The notes: generated by a model not told the origin, from the sequence alone. 64,000 nucleotides of DNA from Pseudoduganella lurida (GCF_007830455.1 NZ_VLLB01000009.1:1-64000), one strand, 5' to 3'; numbered from the stretch's first letter, positions 49,613 to 59,398 are shown. Numbers and translations are program-made.

Positions 49613-50992
49613 TCATTCCGGCGTCATCCACAGCTTCTCGATCAGCCCGGTCTTGTCGCGCACGCAGGTGACGAGCACCGTGTCGCCGGCGAAACGGAAG
49701 CGGTAGCGGTAACGCGTCAAGTCGCCTTCGGACGTGCGCGCCAGCAGTTCGACCGTCTGCAGTGTCCCGAAGCTTTTCAGTTCGGCGCTCAGGCCGGCCA
49801 CTGCCTCGGGCGAAAAGCGCCGTTCGGCGGCGGGCGCCAGGCCTGCCGGACGTGCGCCGGCAGCCAGGCTGGCGACCGCCGCGCGGACGGCGGCGGTGAC
49901 GGCCGGCTCGGCGTCCGCGATCGGTGGCGCGGGCACCGCTGCCAGCGCGGGGATGAAATGCGCGGCGACCAGGTCGGCGAATTTGCCGGGGTTGGCATTC
50001 GCGCTGTTGGCCAGCACGATGACGGTGAAGCGGTCGTCCACGAAGCGGCTGAGCTGGGACTTGAAGCCTTGCCAGGCACCGCTGTGCGAAATCAGCGTAT
50101 GGCCGTTGCGCTGGCCCAGCTGCCAGCCGTAGCCGTAATCGGATTCCTTGCCATCGTTCAGTCTTGTCGGTGTCCAGCTGGCCGTGCGCTGTTGCGCGTC
50201 GAGGATCCGGTTGCCGTACAGGGCCTGGTCCCATCTGGCCAGGTCGCGCGCGGTGAGGTAGAGGCTGCCGTCGGCGGTGGTGTTCAGTTTCGGTGCCACC
50301 CACGCCTGGTTGCGCACCGCGCCGTTTTCCCATTCATAGCCGGCCGCGCGGTGCGGCACGATGTCGGACTCGCTGATGATGCGGGTACCCATGCCCAGCG
50401 GTGCGAAGATCCGTTCGCGCAGCTGGTCGCCATAGAATTTGCCGCCCGCCTTGTTGCAGATGAAGCCCAGCAGGTGGTAGCCCATATTGCTGTACGAGAA
50501 GCGCTCGCCCGGCGCGAACAGCACCGGAATGGCCGCTTCGAGGGCGATCAGCTCCTCGTCCGCATAATCCTTGCGAAAATCGATTCTCTCGTACGGATCG
50601 CCCAGGCCCGAGGTGTGGGTCAGCAGGTGGCGGATCGTGATGGCCTTCCATGCCGGCGGGGTATTGGCCAGGTGGCGTTCGATCGGGTCGTCCAGGTTCA
50701 GCTTGCCATCCCCGGCCAGCAGCAGTACCAGCGCGGCGGTGAAGGTCTTGCCGACCGAACCGGACTGGAACACCGTGTCGGCGTTGACCGGCACGCGGTG
50801 TTCCAGGTTCGCGAAGCCATAGCCCTTTTCCTTGATGACCTTGCCGTCGCGGAGGACCAGCACGCTTACGCCGGGCACGTGGCGGCGCTCCATCTCCTGC
50901 GCGATCCTGTCGTCCAGGGGATCGGCGTACGCCTGGGGCGCGGTGAGCAGGAAGAAGGCAGTGAAGAGGGGCAGGAGCGGGACAGGGCGCAC
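49613..50992 (-). CDS. Exported serine hydrolase, class C beta-lactamase-like family
   Basis: Periplasmic or secreted hydrolase of 459 aa. GTG 50992 is chosen because AAGGA stands 5 nt before it and it yields a classical signal peptide (MRPVPLLPLFTAFFLLTAPQAYA); an ATG at 51046 would add 18 polar residues. The catalytic SxxK is SVGK, the YxN is YSN, and the third box is HSG in SHSGAWQGF, as in esterase or D-Ala-D-Ala peptidase members rather than the KTG of true AmpC. An extra C-terminal domain of about 120 residues follows. The substrate is unknown; resistance to beta-lactams should not be assumed. Confidence 0.87.
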   Translation of the reverse strand: MRPVPLLPLFTAFFLLTAPQAYADPLDDRIAQEMERRHVPGVSVLVLRDGKVIKEKGYGFANLEHRVPVNADTVFQSGSVGKTFTAALVLLLAGDGKLNLDDPIERHLANTPPAWKAITIRHLLTHTSGLGDPYERIDFRKDYADEELIALEAAIPVLFAPGERFSYSNMGYHLLGFICNKAGGKFYGDQLRERIFAPLGMGTRIISESDIVPHRAAGYEWENGAVRNQAWVAPKLNTTADGSLYLTARDLARWDQALYGNRILDAQQRTASWTPTRLNDGKESDYGYGWQLGQRNGHTLISHSGAWQGFKSQLSRFVDDRFTVIVLANSANANPGKFADLVAAHFIPALAAVPAPPIADAEPAVTAAVRAAVASLAAGARPAGLAPAAERRFSPEAVAGLSAELKSFGTLQTVELLARTSEGDLTRYRYRFRFAGDTVLVTCVRDKTGLIEKLWMTPE

Positions 50993-51046
50993 GGGGTTCC
51001 TTGGCAACGAATACCGGTCAGGGAGAATGCTCGGTGGATCATGCAT

Positions 51047-51420
51047 GATAACCCGTTGCGGCGGTGCGAACTCGGCCGGCGCAATCGAGTGATGGCGTGC
51101 GGGGAGGGAGTGGAGGCGGGCTGATCGGCTCGGGAAAGAACGTGGTGGTGGCAGAGCGAAAATGGGGTTTTTCTAAAATCCGATTAATGGCTGGAGAGCT
51201 TCCTATTTCGTTCTATTCCATACTAAAGTCGAAGACAATGCGATAGAAGCTCGGCACAGCGCTAAATATCGGGAATGAGAGTCGGGCAGTAACAAATATC
51301 GTGTTTTAGAAAAACCGGAAAAACGCATAACCTGCCTCGATCGTTGCGGCAGTTGCTGCGGCAACCGGGCGCGGTCGGCTTCTGGCGGCAAGCACTTGCC
51401 TCTCGGGAGCGGCCGTCATG
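51047..51420. other. Low-GC gene-free stretch
   Basis: About 370 bp with no supported gene and a base composition clearly more A/T-rich than its surroundings. It holds a 13-bp inverted repeat, GGTTTTTCTAAAA at 51166-51178 and TTTTAGAAAAACC at 51304-51316, bounding a 151-bp segment that looks like a small transposable remnant. Short open frames here have no ribosome-binding site and no recognisable product. Confidence 0.5.
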
Positions 51421-51422
51421 CA

Positions 51423-51446
51423 AAACGGCACCCGCAGGTGCCGTTT
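51423..51446 (-). terminator. Terminator-like hairpin after yggX
   Basis: AAACGGCACC (51423-51432) and GGTGCCGTTT (51437-51446) form a perfect 10-bp stem with a 4-nt loop. On the minus strand it is followed by TTTT, about 70 bp beyond the yggX stop. Confidence 0.7.
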
Positions 51447-51463
51447 CGGCATTTCGCTGCATC

Positions 51464-51499
51464 TAGCTGAACTAGCTGAACTAGCTGAACTAGCTGAAT
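51464..51499. repeat. Four tandem copies of a 9-bp unit
   Basis: tagctgaac is repeated three times and followed by tagctgaat, 15 bp beyond the yggX stop and before its terminator hairpin. The unit contains the palindrome AGCT. Confidence 0.85.
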
Positions 51500-51513
51500 C
51501 CGGCTGGCGAGCC

Positions 51514-51786
51514 TCAGGCCGGTGGCGGCACGTAGCCGGCGGCGGCATCGGCGCCTTCGCCGAAGAAGTGCTTTTCCATCTGCGCGGCCAGGTATTTGCG
51601 GGCGCGCACGTCGGCCAGGTTCAGGCGGTTTTCGTTGACCAGCATCGTCTGATGCTTCAGCCAGCCGGCCCAGGCTTCCTTCGACACGGATTCGTAGATC
51701 TTCTTGCCCAGTTCACCGGGATACGGCGGGAAGTCCAGGCCTTCGGCTTCCTTGTTCAGTTTGACGCAGTGGACGGTACGGGCCAT
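51514..51786 (-). CDS. yggX: YggX, Fe(II)-trafficking/oxidative damage protection protein
   Basis: Small 90-aa cytoplasmic protein that protects iron-sulfur enzymes from oxidative damage. Cys7 in MARTVHCVKLNKEAEGLDF and the block FPPYPGELGKKIYESVS are family hallmarks, followed by WAGWLKHQTMLVNENRLN. GAGGAGT stands 7 nt before the ATG. It lies just downstream of argA on the same strand, a neighbourhood common in Betaproteobacteria. Confidence 0.95.
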   Translation of the reverse strand: MARTVHCVKLNKEAEGLDFPPYPGELGKKIYESVSKEAWAGWLKHQTMLVNENRLNLADVRARKYLAAQMEKHFFGEGADAAAGYVPPPA

Positions 51787-51840
51787 CTCGGGTACTCCTC
51801 AGTATGCAAAAACCACGATTGTAAAGGCAAACGGGCGCGC

Positions 51841-53151
51841 CTACAGGGGCTTTACCAGCACCTGGGACTTGCGCTGGTAGTTGTACATGCGCTGGCGGTC
51901 CTTCGGCAGCGCATCCACGGGGGCCAGCACGAAGCCCCGCTTCAGGAACCAGTGCGCCGTGCGGGTCGTGAGCACGAACAGCTTCGTGACGCCGGAAGCG
52001 CGCGCGCGGTTCTCCATGTGCTTCAGGATGCGTTCGCCGTCGCCCTGCGCCTGCACTTCCGGGTTGACGATCAGGCACGCCATCTCGGCCATTTTCTCTT
52101 CCGGGAACGGGTACAGGGCGGCGCAGCCGAAGATCACGCCATCGTGTTCGATGACGGAAAAATAATTGATCTCCCGTTCGATCAGCTCGCGGCCCCGTTT
52201 CACCAGCGTGCCATCCGCTTCCAGGGGTTCGATCAGCTTGATAATCCCGCCAACGTCCTCAATTGTGGCCGGTCGCAGGCTTTCCAGGTTTTCGTGGCTG
52301 ATCATCGTGCCCACGCCATCGTGCGTGAACAGTTCCAGCATGGCCGAACCGTCCATCGCGAACGGCACGATGTGCGAGCGTTCCACGCCGCTGTCGCAGG
52401 CCTTGATCGCATGGCGCAGGTAGAATGCCGTCTCCGGCGCCAGGAAGTTCGCCTGCAGCACGGCTTCGGCCTGGTGCGACGACAGTTCGCGGATCTCCAC
52501 GCCGGCCAGGTCGCGCATCATCTCCGTTTCGGTGATGAAGATCAGCTTGTCGGCATGCAGCGCGATCGCGGCCGATACGGCCACGTCTTCCATCGTCAGG
52601 TTGAACGCTTCGCCGGTGGGCGAGAAACCCAGGGGCGACAGCAGGATCAGGCTGCCGGCACCCAGGATCGAGTGGATCGTTTCCGCATCGACCTTGCGGG
52701 TGATGCCGGTCAGTTCCAGGTCGGTGCCGTCGATCACGCCCAGTGGGCGCGCCGTGACGAAGTTGCCGGAAATGATGCGGATCGCCGCATTCGACATCGG
52801 CGTGTTCGGCAGGCCCTGGCTGAAAGCGGCCTCGATATCGAGGCGCAGTTCGCCGGCCGCTTCTTTCGCGCATTCCATCGCGGCGGTGTCCGTGATGCGG
52901 ATGCCGTTGTGGAAGCGGCCTTCGACGTTGCGCAGCGCCAGTTGTTCGGCGACCTGCGGGCGCGAGCCGTAGACAACGACGATCTTGATGCCCAGCGCGT
53001 GCAGCAGCGACAGATCGTGCGCCAGCACCGGCAATGCGCCGGCCGCCACCAGTTCACCGGGGAAGGCGATCACGAAGGTCTTGCCGCGGAAGGCGTGGAT
53101 ATACGGCGCGACGGAGCGCAGCCAGTGGACGAATTCGACAGGGTTTTCCAT
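51841..53151 (-). CDS. argA: N-acetylglutamate synthase (amino-acid kinase plus GNAT fusion)
   Basis: Acetylates glutamate, the first step of arginine biosynthesis. The N-terminal amino-acid-kinase-like domain (GKTFVIAFPGELV, KIVVVYGSRPQV) binds regulatory arginine in this family; the C-terminal GNAT domain has LIVNPEVQAQGDGERILKHM. At 436 aa it is close to E. coli ArgA. The ATG at 53151 is chosen; an ATG 9 nt upstream is equally possible, and neither has a good Shine-Dalgarno sequence. A TATAAT sits immediately upstream (53165-53160), so the transcript may be nearly leaderless. It is divergent from hrpA with 77 bp between. Confidence 0.94.
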   Translation of the reverse strand: MENPVEFVHWLRSVAPYIHAFRGKTFVIAFPGELVAAGALPVLAHDLSLLHALGIKIVVVYGSRPQVAEQLALRNVEGRFHNGIRITDTAAMECAKEAAGELRLDIEAAFSQGLPNTPMSNAAIRIISGNFVTARPLGVIDGTDLELTGITRKVDAETIHSILGAGSLILLSPLGFSPTGEAFNLTMEDVAVSAAIALHADKLIFITETEMMRDLAGVEIRELSSHQAEAVLQANFLAPETAFYLRHAIKACDSGVERSHIVPFAMDGSAMLELFTHDGVGTMISHENLESLRPATIEDVGGIIKLIEPLEADGTLVKRGRELIEREINYFSVIEHDGVIFGCAALYPFPEEKMAEMACLIVNPEVQAQGDGERILKHMENRARASGVTKLFVLTTRTAHWFLKRGFVLAPVDALPKDRQRMYNYQRKSQVLVKPL

Positions 53152-53228
53152 GCGCCGCATTATAATTCGCTGCGCGGCAGCTGGTAGCAAATCAAAGAGC
53201 GATCGCGGTAAAAAGGATGTAAAAAACA

Positions 53229-56200
53229 ATGTCAGAAGTCTCCAGGCAGTCCCGTTCCTCCCCTCCCGCCCAACCTGCCGAAGCCCGCGAGCGCGGTCCG
53301 CGCCAGGACCGCCCGCGGGGCAACCAGCCGCGCCGCGAGAAGCCCACGCCGGAGCAGGCCGCGGCGCGCGAGGCGGAACGGCTGTTCCGCAATCCGCTAC
53401 CGCCGATCACCTATCCCGAGGACCTGCCGGTATCGGGCCGCCGCGGCGAGATCGCGGAGGCGCTGCAGAAGCACCAGGTGGTGATCGTTTCCGGCGAGAC
53501 GGGGTCCGGCAAGACCACGCAGTTACCCAAGATCTGCCTGGAGCTGGGGCGCGGCCAGAAGGGCCTGATCGGCCACACGCAGCCGCGCCGCATCGCCGCC
53601 TCGGCAACGGCCAAGCGCATCGCGCAGGAACTCAACTCGGCGCTGGGCGAGCTGGTGGGCTACAAGGTGCGCTTCAACGACACCTTGCACCGTGGCGCGT
53701 CCGTGAAGCTGATGACGGACGGGATCCTGCTGGCCGAAACGCAGACCGACCCGCTGCTCAAGGGCTACGACACGATCATCATCGACGAGGCCCACGAGCG
53801 CAGCCTGAACATCGACTTCCTGCTGGGCTACCTGAAGCAGCTGCTGCCGCGCCGGCCGGACCTGAAGGTCATCATCACGTCGGCCACCATCGATGCGCAG
53901 CGCTTCGCGCGCCACTTCGCGCAGGAGGGCCGGCCGCCCGTGCCGGTGATCGAGGTATCCGGCCGCCTGTACGCCGTCGAGATCCGCTACCGCCCCGTCG
54001 AGCGCGAGCCGATCAAGCTGCCCGATGGCGTGAACGCTGCCAAGCCGCAGCTGCGCACGGCCACCGCGCAGAAGGAAAAGCGCGACCTGATGGATGCCGT
54101 GATCGACGGCGTGGACGAGGTGTCCCGCATCGGTTCCGGCGACGTGCTGGTGTTCCTGCCCGGCGAACGGGAGATTCGCGATGCGGCCGAGGCGCTGCGC
54201 AAGCACCATCCGCCCCACGTGGAGATCCTGCCGCTGTTCGCGCGCCTGTCCGTGGAGGAGCAGGAGCGCGTGTTCCGCACCACGAACGCGCGCCGCATCG
54301 TGCTGGCCACCAACGTGGCGGAAACCTCGCTGACGGTGCCGGGCATCCGCTACGTGGTGGACGCGGGCCTGGCGCGCGTGAAACGCTACAGCTATCGCAA
54401 CAAGGTCGAGCAGCTGCAGGTGGAGCCGGTGGCGCAGTCCGCCGCCAACCAGCGCGCCGGCCGTTGCGGCCGCGTGGCCGATGGCGTCTGCATCCGGCTG
54501 TACGACGAGGAGGATTTCAACAAGCGGCCGAAGTTCACCGATCCGGAGATACTGCGTTCGTCGCTCGCTTCCGTCATCCTGCGCATGAAGTCCCTGCACC
54601 TGACCGATGTGGAGACGTTCCCGTTCATCGAGCCGCCGCTGGCGCGCGCGATTGCGGACGGCTACCAGCTGCTGCAGGAACTGGGCGCCGTCGACGACGA
54701 CAACCGCCTGACGAACCTGGGCCGCAAGCTTGCCAAGCTGCCGCTCGATCCCCGCGTGGGCCGCATGATCCTGGCCGCGCAGGACCACAACGCGCTGACG
54801 GAAGTGCTGATCGTGGCCAGCGCCTTGTCCGTGCAGGATCCGCGCGACCGTCCCGTCGAGCACCAGCAGGCGGCCGACCAGGCGCACCAGAAGTTCGCCG
54901 ACGAGAAGTCCGAGTTCCTGTCATATGTAAAAATCTGGCGCTGGTTCGAGGACGCGATCGAGCACAAGAAGACCAACCGCCAGCTGCAGGACAACTGCCG
55001 CGCCAACTTCCTGTCGCAGGTACGCCTGCGCGAATGGCGCGACGTGCATTCGCAGCTCCTCACGCTGGTGAAGGAGCAGGGCTGGCGCATGAACGAGTCG
55101 CCGGCCACCTACGACCAGATGCACCTGGCCCTGCTCACCGGCCTGCTGGGCAATGTCGGCTTCAAGATGGAAGACGATCCGGGTTATCTCGGTGCGCGCG
55201 GCATCAAGTTCCATATCTGGCCCGGCTCCACGCTGGGCAAGAAGGCCGGCAAGTGGGTGATGGCGGCCGAGCTGGTGGAAACCACGCGGCTGTATGCGCG
55301 CACCATCGCGAAGATCGAGCCGGAATGGCTGGAGAAGATCGGCGCCCACCTGCTGAAGAAATCGTGGGGCGAGCCGCGCTGGGAAAAACGCCAGGCGCAG
55401 GTCACCGCATCCGAAAAGGCCACGCTGTACGGGCTGACGATCTACAGCCAGCGCCGCATCAACTATGCGCAGCACAACCCGGCCGAGGCGCGCGAGATCT
55501 TCATCCGCGATGCGCTGGTGGGCGGCGACTACGACACGCGCGCGCCGTTCTTCGCGCACAACCACCGGCTGGTGAAGGAGATCGAGAACCTCGAACACAA
55601 GGCGCGCCGGCAGGACGTGCTGGTCGACGACCAGCTGATCGAGGCCTTCTACGACAAGCTGATTCCGCACGACGTGGTCAACGGCGCCGGCTTCGAGGCC
55701 TGGCATAAACAGGCCACGTTTGCCGAGCCGAAGCTGCTGTACCTCGTCAAGGAAGACCTGATGCGGCACGAGGCGGCCGGCGTGACGACGGAGCTGTTCC
55801 CGAAGAAGCTGCTGGCCGCCGGCATCGAGATGGCGCTCACGTACCACTTCGAGCCGGGCACGGTGCGCGATGGCGTGACCCTGCACGTGCCGCTGTATGC
55901 GCTGAACCAGCTGTCGCGCGAGCGCTGCGAATGGCTGGTGCCGGGCATGCTGAAGGAAAAAGTGCACCTGCTGCTGAAATCCCTGCCGCAGAAGCAGCGC
56001 CGCCACATGGTGCCGCTACCGGAGTACGCGCAGAAGTTCTGCGACCGCATCCATGCGAAGCTGGCGTTCGGCCGGGGCGACCTGGTCGACGCGATCATCG
56101 CGGATATCCGCGAGCAGATCACGATCACCGTGCTGACCTCCGACTTCAAGCCGGAGCAGCTGCCGGCCCACCACTTCATGAACTTCAAGGTGGTGGACGA

Positions 56201-57293
56201 GCATGGCCGCCAGCTGGACATGGGCCGCAACCTGGCGACCTTGCAGGCCGAGTACGGCATCCAGGCGAGGCAGAGCTTCCAGAAGATGGCGGAGAACGCG
56301 CCGCCAGCCTCCGCGGCCTCGCTGGCGCAGCTGGAAGGGAACAAGCCGAAGCACGGCGGCATCGCGGCCGAGGTGAAAGCTGGAGGAAAGCCGGGTGCGG
56401 CACCGCCGGCACCGGCCCCTGCGCCGTCGGCACCGGCGGCGGCGCACACCAACATCACGTCCTGGTCGTTCGGCGAACTGCCCGAGCTGCTGGAGATCGT
56501 GCAGGGCAAGCTGACCTTGATCGGCTTCCCGGCGCTGGTGGACAAGATCAGCCACTGCGACCTGGAGGTGTTCGACGATCCGAACGTGGCGGCACGCACG
56601 CACCGCATCGGCCTGCGGCGGCTGTTCGCGCTGCAGATGAAGGACCAGATCAAGTTCGTCGAGAAGAGCATCCCGAACCTGCAGCAGATGGGCATGCAGT
56701 TCATGAGCATGGGCACGCAGGAAGAGCTGCGCGACCAGATCATCGCCAAGGCGATCGACATCGCCTGCCTGCAGGATCCGCTGCCGACGGATGCGGCCTC
56801 GTTCAACAAGCGCAAGGACGAGGGCAAGTCGCGCCTGGTGCTGCTGGTGAACGAGATCGCCCGCCTGGTCTCGCAGGTGCTGACGGAATTCCACGGCCTG
56901 CCGAAACGCCTGCAGGGCATCAACGCGCAGGCGGCCGCCGACATGCAGGAACAGCTGAAAGGCCTGGTGCACAAGCGCTTCCTGCTCGATACGGAGTTCA
57001 CGCAGCTGGCGCATTTCCCGCGCTACCTGAAAGCGATGAACGTGCGTCTGGAGAAGCTGCGCGCCGAGCCGGCTCGCGATGCCAAGGCGATGGCGGAGTG
57101 GCACCAGGCCGCCCAGCCCTACCTGCGCGTGGTGCGCGAGAAATCGGCCGGCAAGAACACCGATCCGAAACTGGTGGAGTTCCGCTGGATGCTGGAAGAG
57201 TTGCGCGTGTCGCTGTTCGCGCAGGAGCTGAGGACGCCGATGCCCGTGTCGGTCAAGCGCCTGTTCAAGGTGTGGGAATCGATGCAGAGGTAA
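53229..57293 (+). CDS. hrpA: ATP-dependent RNA helicase HrpA
   Basis: DEAH-box RNA helicase of 1354 aa, in E. coli involved in mRNA processing and rescue of stalled ribosomes. After a basic, disordered 55-residue N-terminus come motif I (SGETGSGKTTQLPKI), Ia (TQPRRIAASATA), motif II IDEAHERS, SATIDAQRF, and in the second RecA domain TNVAETSLTVPGIRYVVD and QRAGRCGR; HA2 and OB-fold domains follow, then the long HrpA-specific C-terminal region with an Ala/Pro/Gly-rich linker near residue 1055. AGGA lies 9 nt before the ATG. Confidence 0.95.
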   Translation: MSEVSRQSRSSPPAQPAEARERGPRQDRPRGNQPRREKPTPEQAAAREAERLFRNPLPPITYPEDLPVSGRRGEIAEALQKHQVVIVSGETGSGKTTQLPKICLELGRGQKGLIGHTQPRRIAASATAKRIAQELNSALGELVGYKVRFNDTLHRGASVKLMTDGILLAETQTDPLLKGYDTIIIDEAHERSLNIDFLLGYLKQLLPRRPDLKVIITSATIDAQRFARHFAQEGRPPVPVIEVSGRLYAVEIRYRPVEREPIKLPDGVNAAKPQLRTATAQKEKRDLMDAVIDGVDEVSRIGSGDVLVFLPGEREIRDAAEALRKHHPPHVEILPLFARLSVEEQERVFRTTNARRIVLATNVAETSLTVPGIRYVVDAGLARVKRYSYRNKVEQLQVEPVAQSAANQRAGRCGRVADGVCIRLYDEEDFNKRPKFTDPEILRSSLASVILRMKSLHLTDVETFPFIEPPLARAIADGYQLLQELGAVDDDNRLTNLGRKLAKLPLDPRVGRMILAAQDHNALTEVLIVASALSVQDPRDRPVEHQQAADQAHQKFADEKSEFLSYVKIWRWFEDAIEHKKTNRQLQDNCRANFLSQVRLREWRDVHSQLLTLVKEQGWRMNESPATYDQMHLALLTGLLGNVGFKMEDDPGYLGARGIKFHIWPGSTLGKKAGKWVMAAELVETTRLYARTIAKIEPEWLEKIGAHLLKKSWGEPRWEKRQAQVTASEKATLYGLTIYSQRRINYAQHNPAEAREIFIRDALVGGDYDTRAPFFAHNHRLVKEIENLEHKARRQDVLVDDQLIEAFYDKLIPHDVVNGAGFEAWHKQATFAEPKLLYLVKEDLMRHEAAGVTTELFPKKLLAAGIEMALTYHFEPGTVRDGVTLHVPLYALNQLSRERCEWLVPGMLKEKVHLLLKSLPQKQRRHMVPLPEYAQKFCDRIHAKLAFGRGDLVDAIIADIREQITITVLTSDFKPEQLPAHHFMNFKVVDEHGRQLDMGRNLATLQAEYGIQARQSFQKMAENAPPASAASLAQLEGNKPKHGGIAAEVKAGGKPGAAPPAPAPAPSAPAAAHTNITSWSFGELPELLEIVQGKLTLIGFPALVDKISHCDLEVFDDPNVAARTHRIGLRRLFALQMKDQIKFVEKSIPNLQQMGMQFMSMGTQEELRDQIIAKAIDIACLQDPLPTDAASFNKRKDEGKSRLVLLVNEIARLVSQVLTEFHGLPKRLQGINAQAAADMQEQLKGLVHKRFLLDTEFTQLAHFPRYLKAMNVRLEKLRAEPARDAKAMAEWHQAAQPYLRVVREKSAGKNTDPKLVEFRWMLEELRVSLFAQELRTPMPVSVKRLFKVWESMQR

Positions 57294-57320
57294 ATGTAGA
57301 AATCAACGCAGATGCAAAAA

Positions 57321-57340
57321 AGGCCCGCGCGAGCGGGCCT
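57321..57340. terminator. Bidirectional terminator between hrpA and the PRC-barrel gene
   Basis: AGGCCCGC-GCGA-GCGGGCCT forms an 8-bp GC-rich stem. The A tract at 57316-57321 gives a T run on the minus strand, so it serves chiefly the minus-strand PRC-barrel gene, but it also lies 27 bp after the hrpA stop. Confidence 0.85.
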
Positions 57341-57357
57341 TCTGCTATCGGCTCCGA

Positions 57358-58176
57358 TCAGAACTTCTTGTTCGGATCGATGCTGGTGTTCTGGTTCGAC
57401 AGGCCGCCGACCTGGTTGACGTTCTTGTCGGTCAGGTCGTCGCCGCGCGTCAGGTCCAGCGTGGTGCTGCCCAGGCCGCTGCTATTGCCCAGCGTGTCAC
57501 TCTGGCTGGACAGGCCGCTGCCGGTGCCCAGGTTGCCGGCACTGGAGCCCAGGCCGGACGAGCTGCCCGTGGTGCCCGCGCTGCCCAGGTTGCCCGCGCT
57601 GCTGCCGGACAGGCCCGTGCCGGACGTCAGGCTGGCGCCCTGCGTGCCGGACATGCTCGAGTTGCTCATGCCGGCGCTGCGGTCACCCATGCTGCTCTGG
57701 CCGAAGCTCGATTCGCTCTGCATGGTGCTGGTGCCGCTGCCCATCACGCTGCCGGACGAGGTGCGCTGTCCCGGCAGGGCCTGCTGGGTGCCCCAGAAGC
57801 CGCTCATCTGCGAGCCGAATTCGGCGCTGGCCATGTCGGGCCAGTTGTCCTTGTCGAAGCCGGGAGCGTTCTCCAGCTTTTCCTTCGGCACGTCGAGGAT
57901 GAAGCGCTTGTTGACGGTGTCCAGCTGCAGCGATTGCCATGGCACGGCGAACAGCTTGTTGCCCATGCCGAGGATGCCGCCAAAGGACAGCACGGCATAC
58001 GAGATCTGGCCCGACTGCATGTCGAGCATGATTTCCTTGATGTCGCCCAGGTCTTCTTCCTGGCGGTTGTAGACGTCTTCGCCCATCAGCGTGTCGGCAC
58101 CCATCAGGCGCGGGCCCGGGCCGGCGCTGTCGTTGTCACGGTAAATACCAAACGGGTCTCGGTCGAGATAGCTCAT
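57358..58176 (-). CDS. PRC-barrel domain protein with a Ser/Gly-rich tail
   Basis: A 272-aa soluble protein. Residues about 22-110 form a PRC-barrel domain (LMGEDVYNRQEEDLGDIKEI, VLSFGGILGMGNKLFAVPW), a fold also found in photosynthetic reaction-centre H subunits and in RNA-processing factors. The C-terminal 140 residues are low complexity, rich in Ser, Gly and Thr with repeated SAGNLG and SSGLGS units, and are probably disordered. Proteins of this kind are often stress- or osmotically induced; that is a family-level guess. It has its own terminator and is divergent from the PHB-depolymerase-like gene. Confidence 0.85.
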   Translation of the reverse strand: MSYLDRDPFGIYRDNDSAGPGPRLMGADTLMGEDVYNRQEEDLGDIKEIMLDMQSGQISYAVLSFGGILGMGNKLFAVPWQSLQLDTVNKRFILDVPKEKLENAPGFDKDNWPDMASAEFGSQMSGFWGTQQALPGQRTSSGSVMGSGTSTMQSESSFGQSSMGDRSAGMSNSSMSGTQGASLTSGTGLSGSSAGNLGSAGTTGSSSGLGSSAGNLGTGSGLSSQSDTLGNSSGLGSTTLDLTRGDDLTDKNVNQVGGLSNQNTSIDPNKKF

Positions 58177-58333
58177 AGTGGTCTCCTGTGCTACGGGTTC
58201 GTGGAAAGCCGCCGTGCATTAGCCCGGCGGTGCGCATGCCAGAATAGCGCAAGCAAATTTTTTGCGTCCTTACCGAGAGTCAATAGTGTGGGCGCCGTTC
58301 CGTTGGGTGCGGGCTGGACGAAAGGAGGCAGGC

Positions 58334-59398
58334 ATGGCCAGGCGAAACAGTGCCGCGCGGCTGCTGCGCACGCTCATCAAGGCGGGCAATGCGCAGGGGC
58401 GCGCCACGCTGAAGATGGTCGACAGCATGCTGGCGTTACCGAAAAGCAGTCGCCGGAAACGGCCGGCCAAGGCCGCGGCGGTGAAGGCGCCGCGGGTGCG
58501 TACGCCGGCTCCCGTCGCGCCGGGCCGCTGGCTTGCCGGACAATACCTGGGCACGGGCCAGCCGATGCGCTACTGGCTGTACCTGCCGCACGCCGTGCCG
58601 CCCGATGCCGTGCGCGACGGCCTGCCGCTGGTGCTGATGCTGCACGGCTGCCAGCAGACCGCGACGCAGTTCGCGCAGGGCACGCGCATGAACCTGGTGG
58701 CGGAGAAGAAGGGCTATGCCGTGCTGTATCCGCAGCAGTCGTCCGCCACGCACCCGCAGCGCTGCTGGCGCTGGTTCGAACGGGCCACGCAGGAGGGCGG
58801 CGGCGATGTCCAGCCGGTGGCGGCGCTGCTGGCGCAGGTGCTGGCGCAGCATGCCATCGACCGGCGGCGCATCTATGTGTGCGGCATCTCGGCCGGCGCC
58901 GGGCTGGCCAATATCATGGCGCTCAATTATCCGGACATCTTCGCGGCCGTCGGTCTGCATTCGGGTCCCGTGTTCGGCGCGGGCAATGGCGCCGTCGGCG
59001 CACTGGGCGTGATGCGGCGCGGCGGCGGCCTGCGCACCGAGCCGGCGATCCGCGAAGTGCTGGCGCGGCGCAGCGAGTTTCTTCTCATGCCGACGATCCT
59101 GATCCAGGGCGATGCCGATACCGTCGTGCATGCTGTCAACCAGCAGCAGCTGGTGGAGCAAAGTCTCCTGCTGAACGGCATTCCCGCCGACGCACCCGTC
59201 AAGGTGACGCGCCGCGGCACGCGCAGCGGGCACGAGATCCGCGATTACCTGGTGGGGAAGAAGGTGCTGCTGCGGGTGGTGCGCATCGACACGCTCGCGC
59301 ATGCCTGGAGCGGCGGCGATCCCGGCATCGCCTTCCATGCGAAGGGGCCGGATGCCAGCCGGATGATGCTGGAGTTCTTTGGCAGGCACCGGCGCTGA
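58334..59398 (+). CDS. PHB depolymerase-family esterase
   Basis: Alpha/beta hydrolase of 354 aa in the polyhydroxybutyrate depolymerase/feruloyl esterase family. The lipase box is CGISAGAG with nucleophile Ser186; the catalytic Asp is probably in QGDADTVVH and the His in LAHAWSGG, preceded by VLMLHGCQQTA. The N-terminus is a basic, Arg/Lys-rich segment without a clear signal peptide, so an intracellular or phasin-like granule location is possible. AGGAGG lies 6 nt before the ATG at 58334. The true substrate (PHB or another ester) is unproven. Confidence 0.87.
   Translation: MARRNSAARLLRTLIKAGNAQGRATLKMVDSMLALPKSSRRKRPAKAAAVKAPRVRTPAPVAPGRWLAGQYLGTGQPMRYWLYLPHAVPPDAVRDGLPLVLMLHGCQQTATQFAQGTRMNLVAEKKGYAVLYPQQSSATHPQRCWRWFERATQEGGGDVQPVAALLAQVLAQHAIDRRRIYVCGISAGAGLANIMALNYPDIFAAVGLHSGPVFGAGNGAVGALGVMRRGGGLRTEPAIREVLARRSEFLLMPTILIQGDADTVVHAVNQQQLVEQSLLLNGIPADAPVKVTRRGTRSGHEIRDYLVGKKVLLRVVRIDTLAHAWSGGDPGIAFHAKGPDASRMMLEFFGRHRR

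Noticed and set aside
49613..50992. AmpC beta-lactamase resistance gene
   Set aside because: It has SxxK and YxN but HSG in place of KTG and an extra C-terminal domain, which fits the broad serine hydrolase family rather than a true AmpC.
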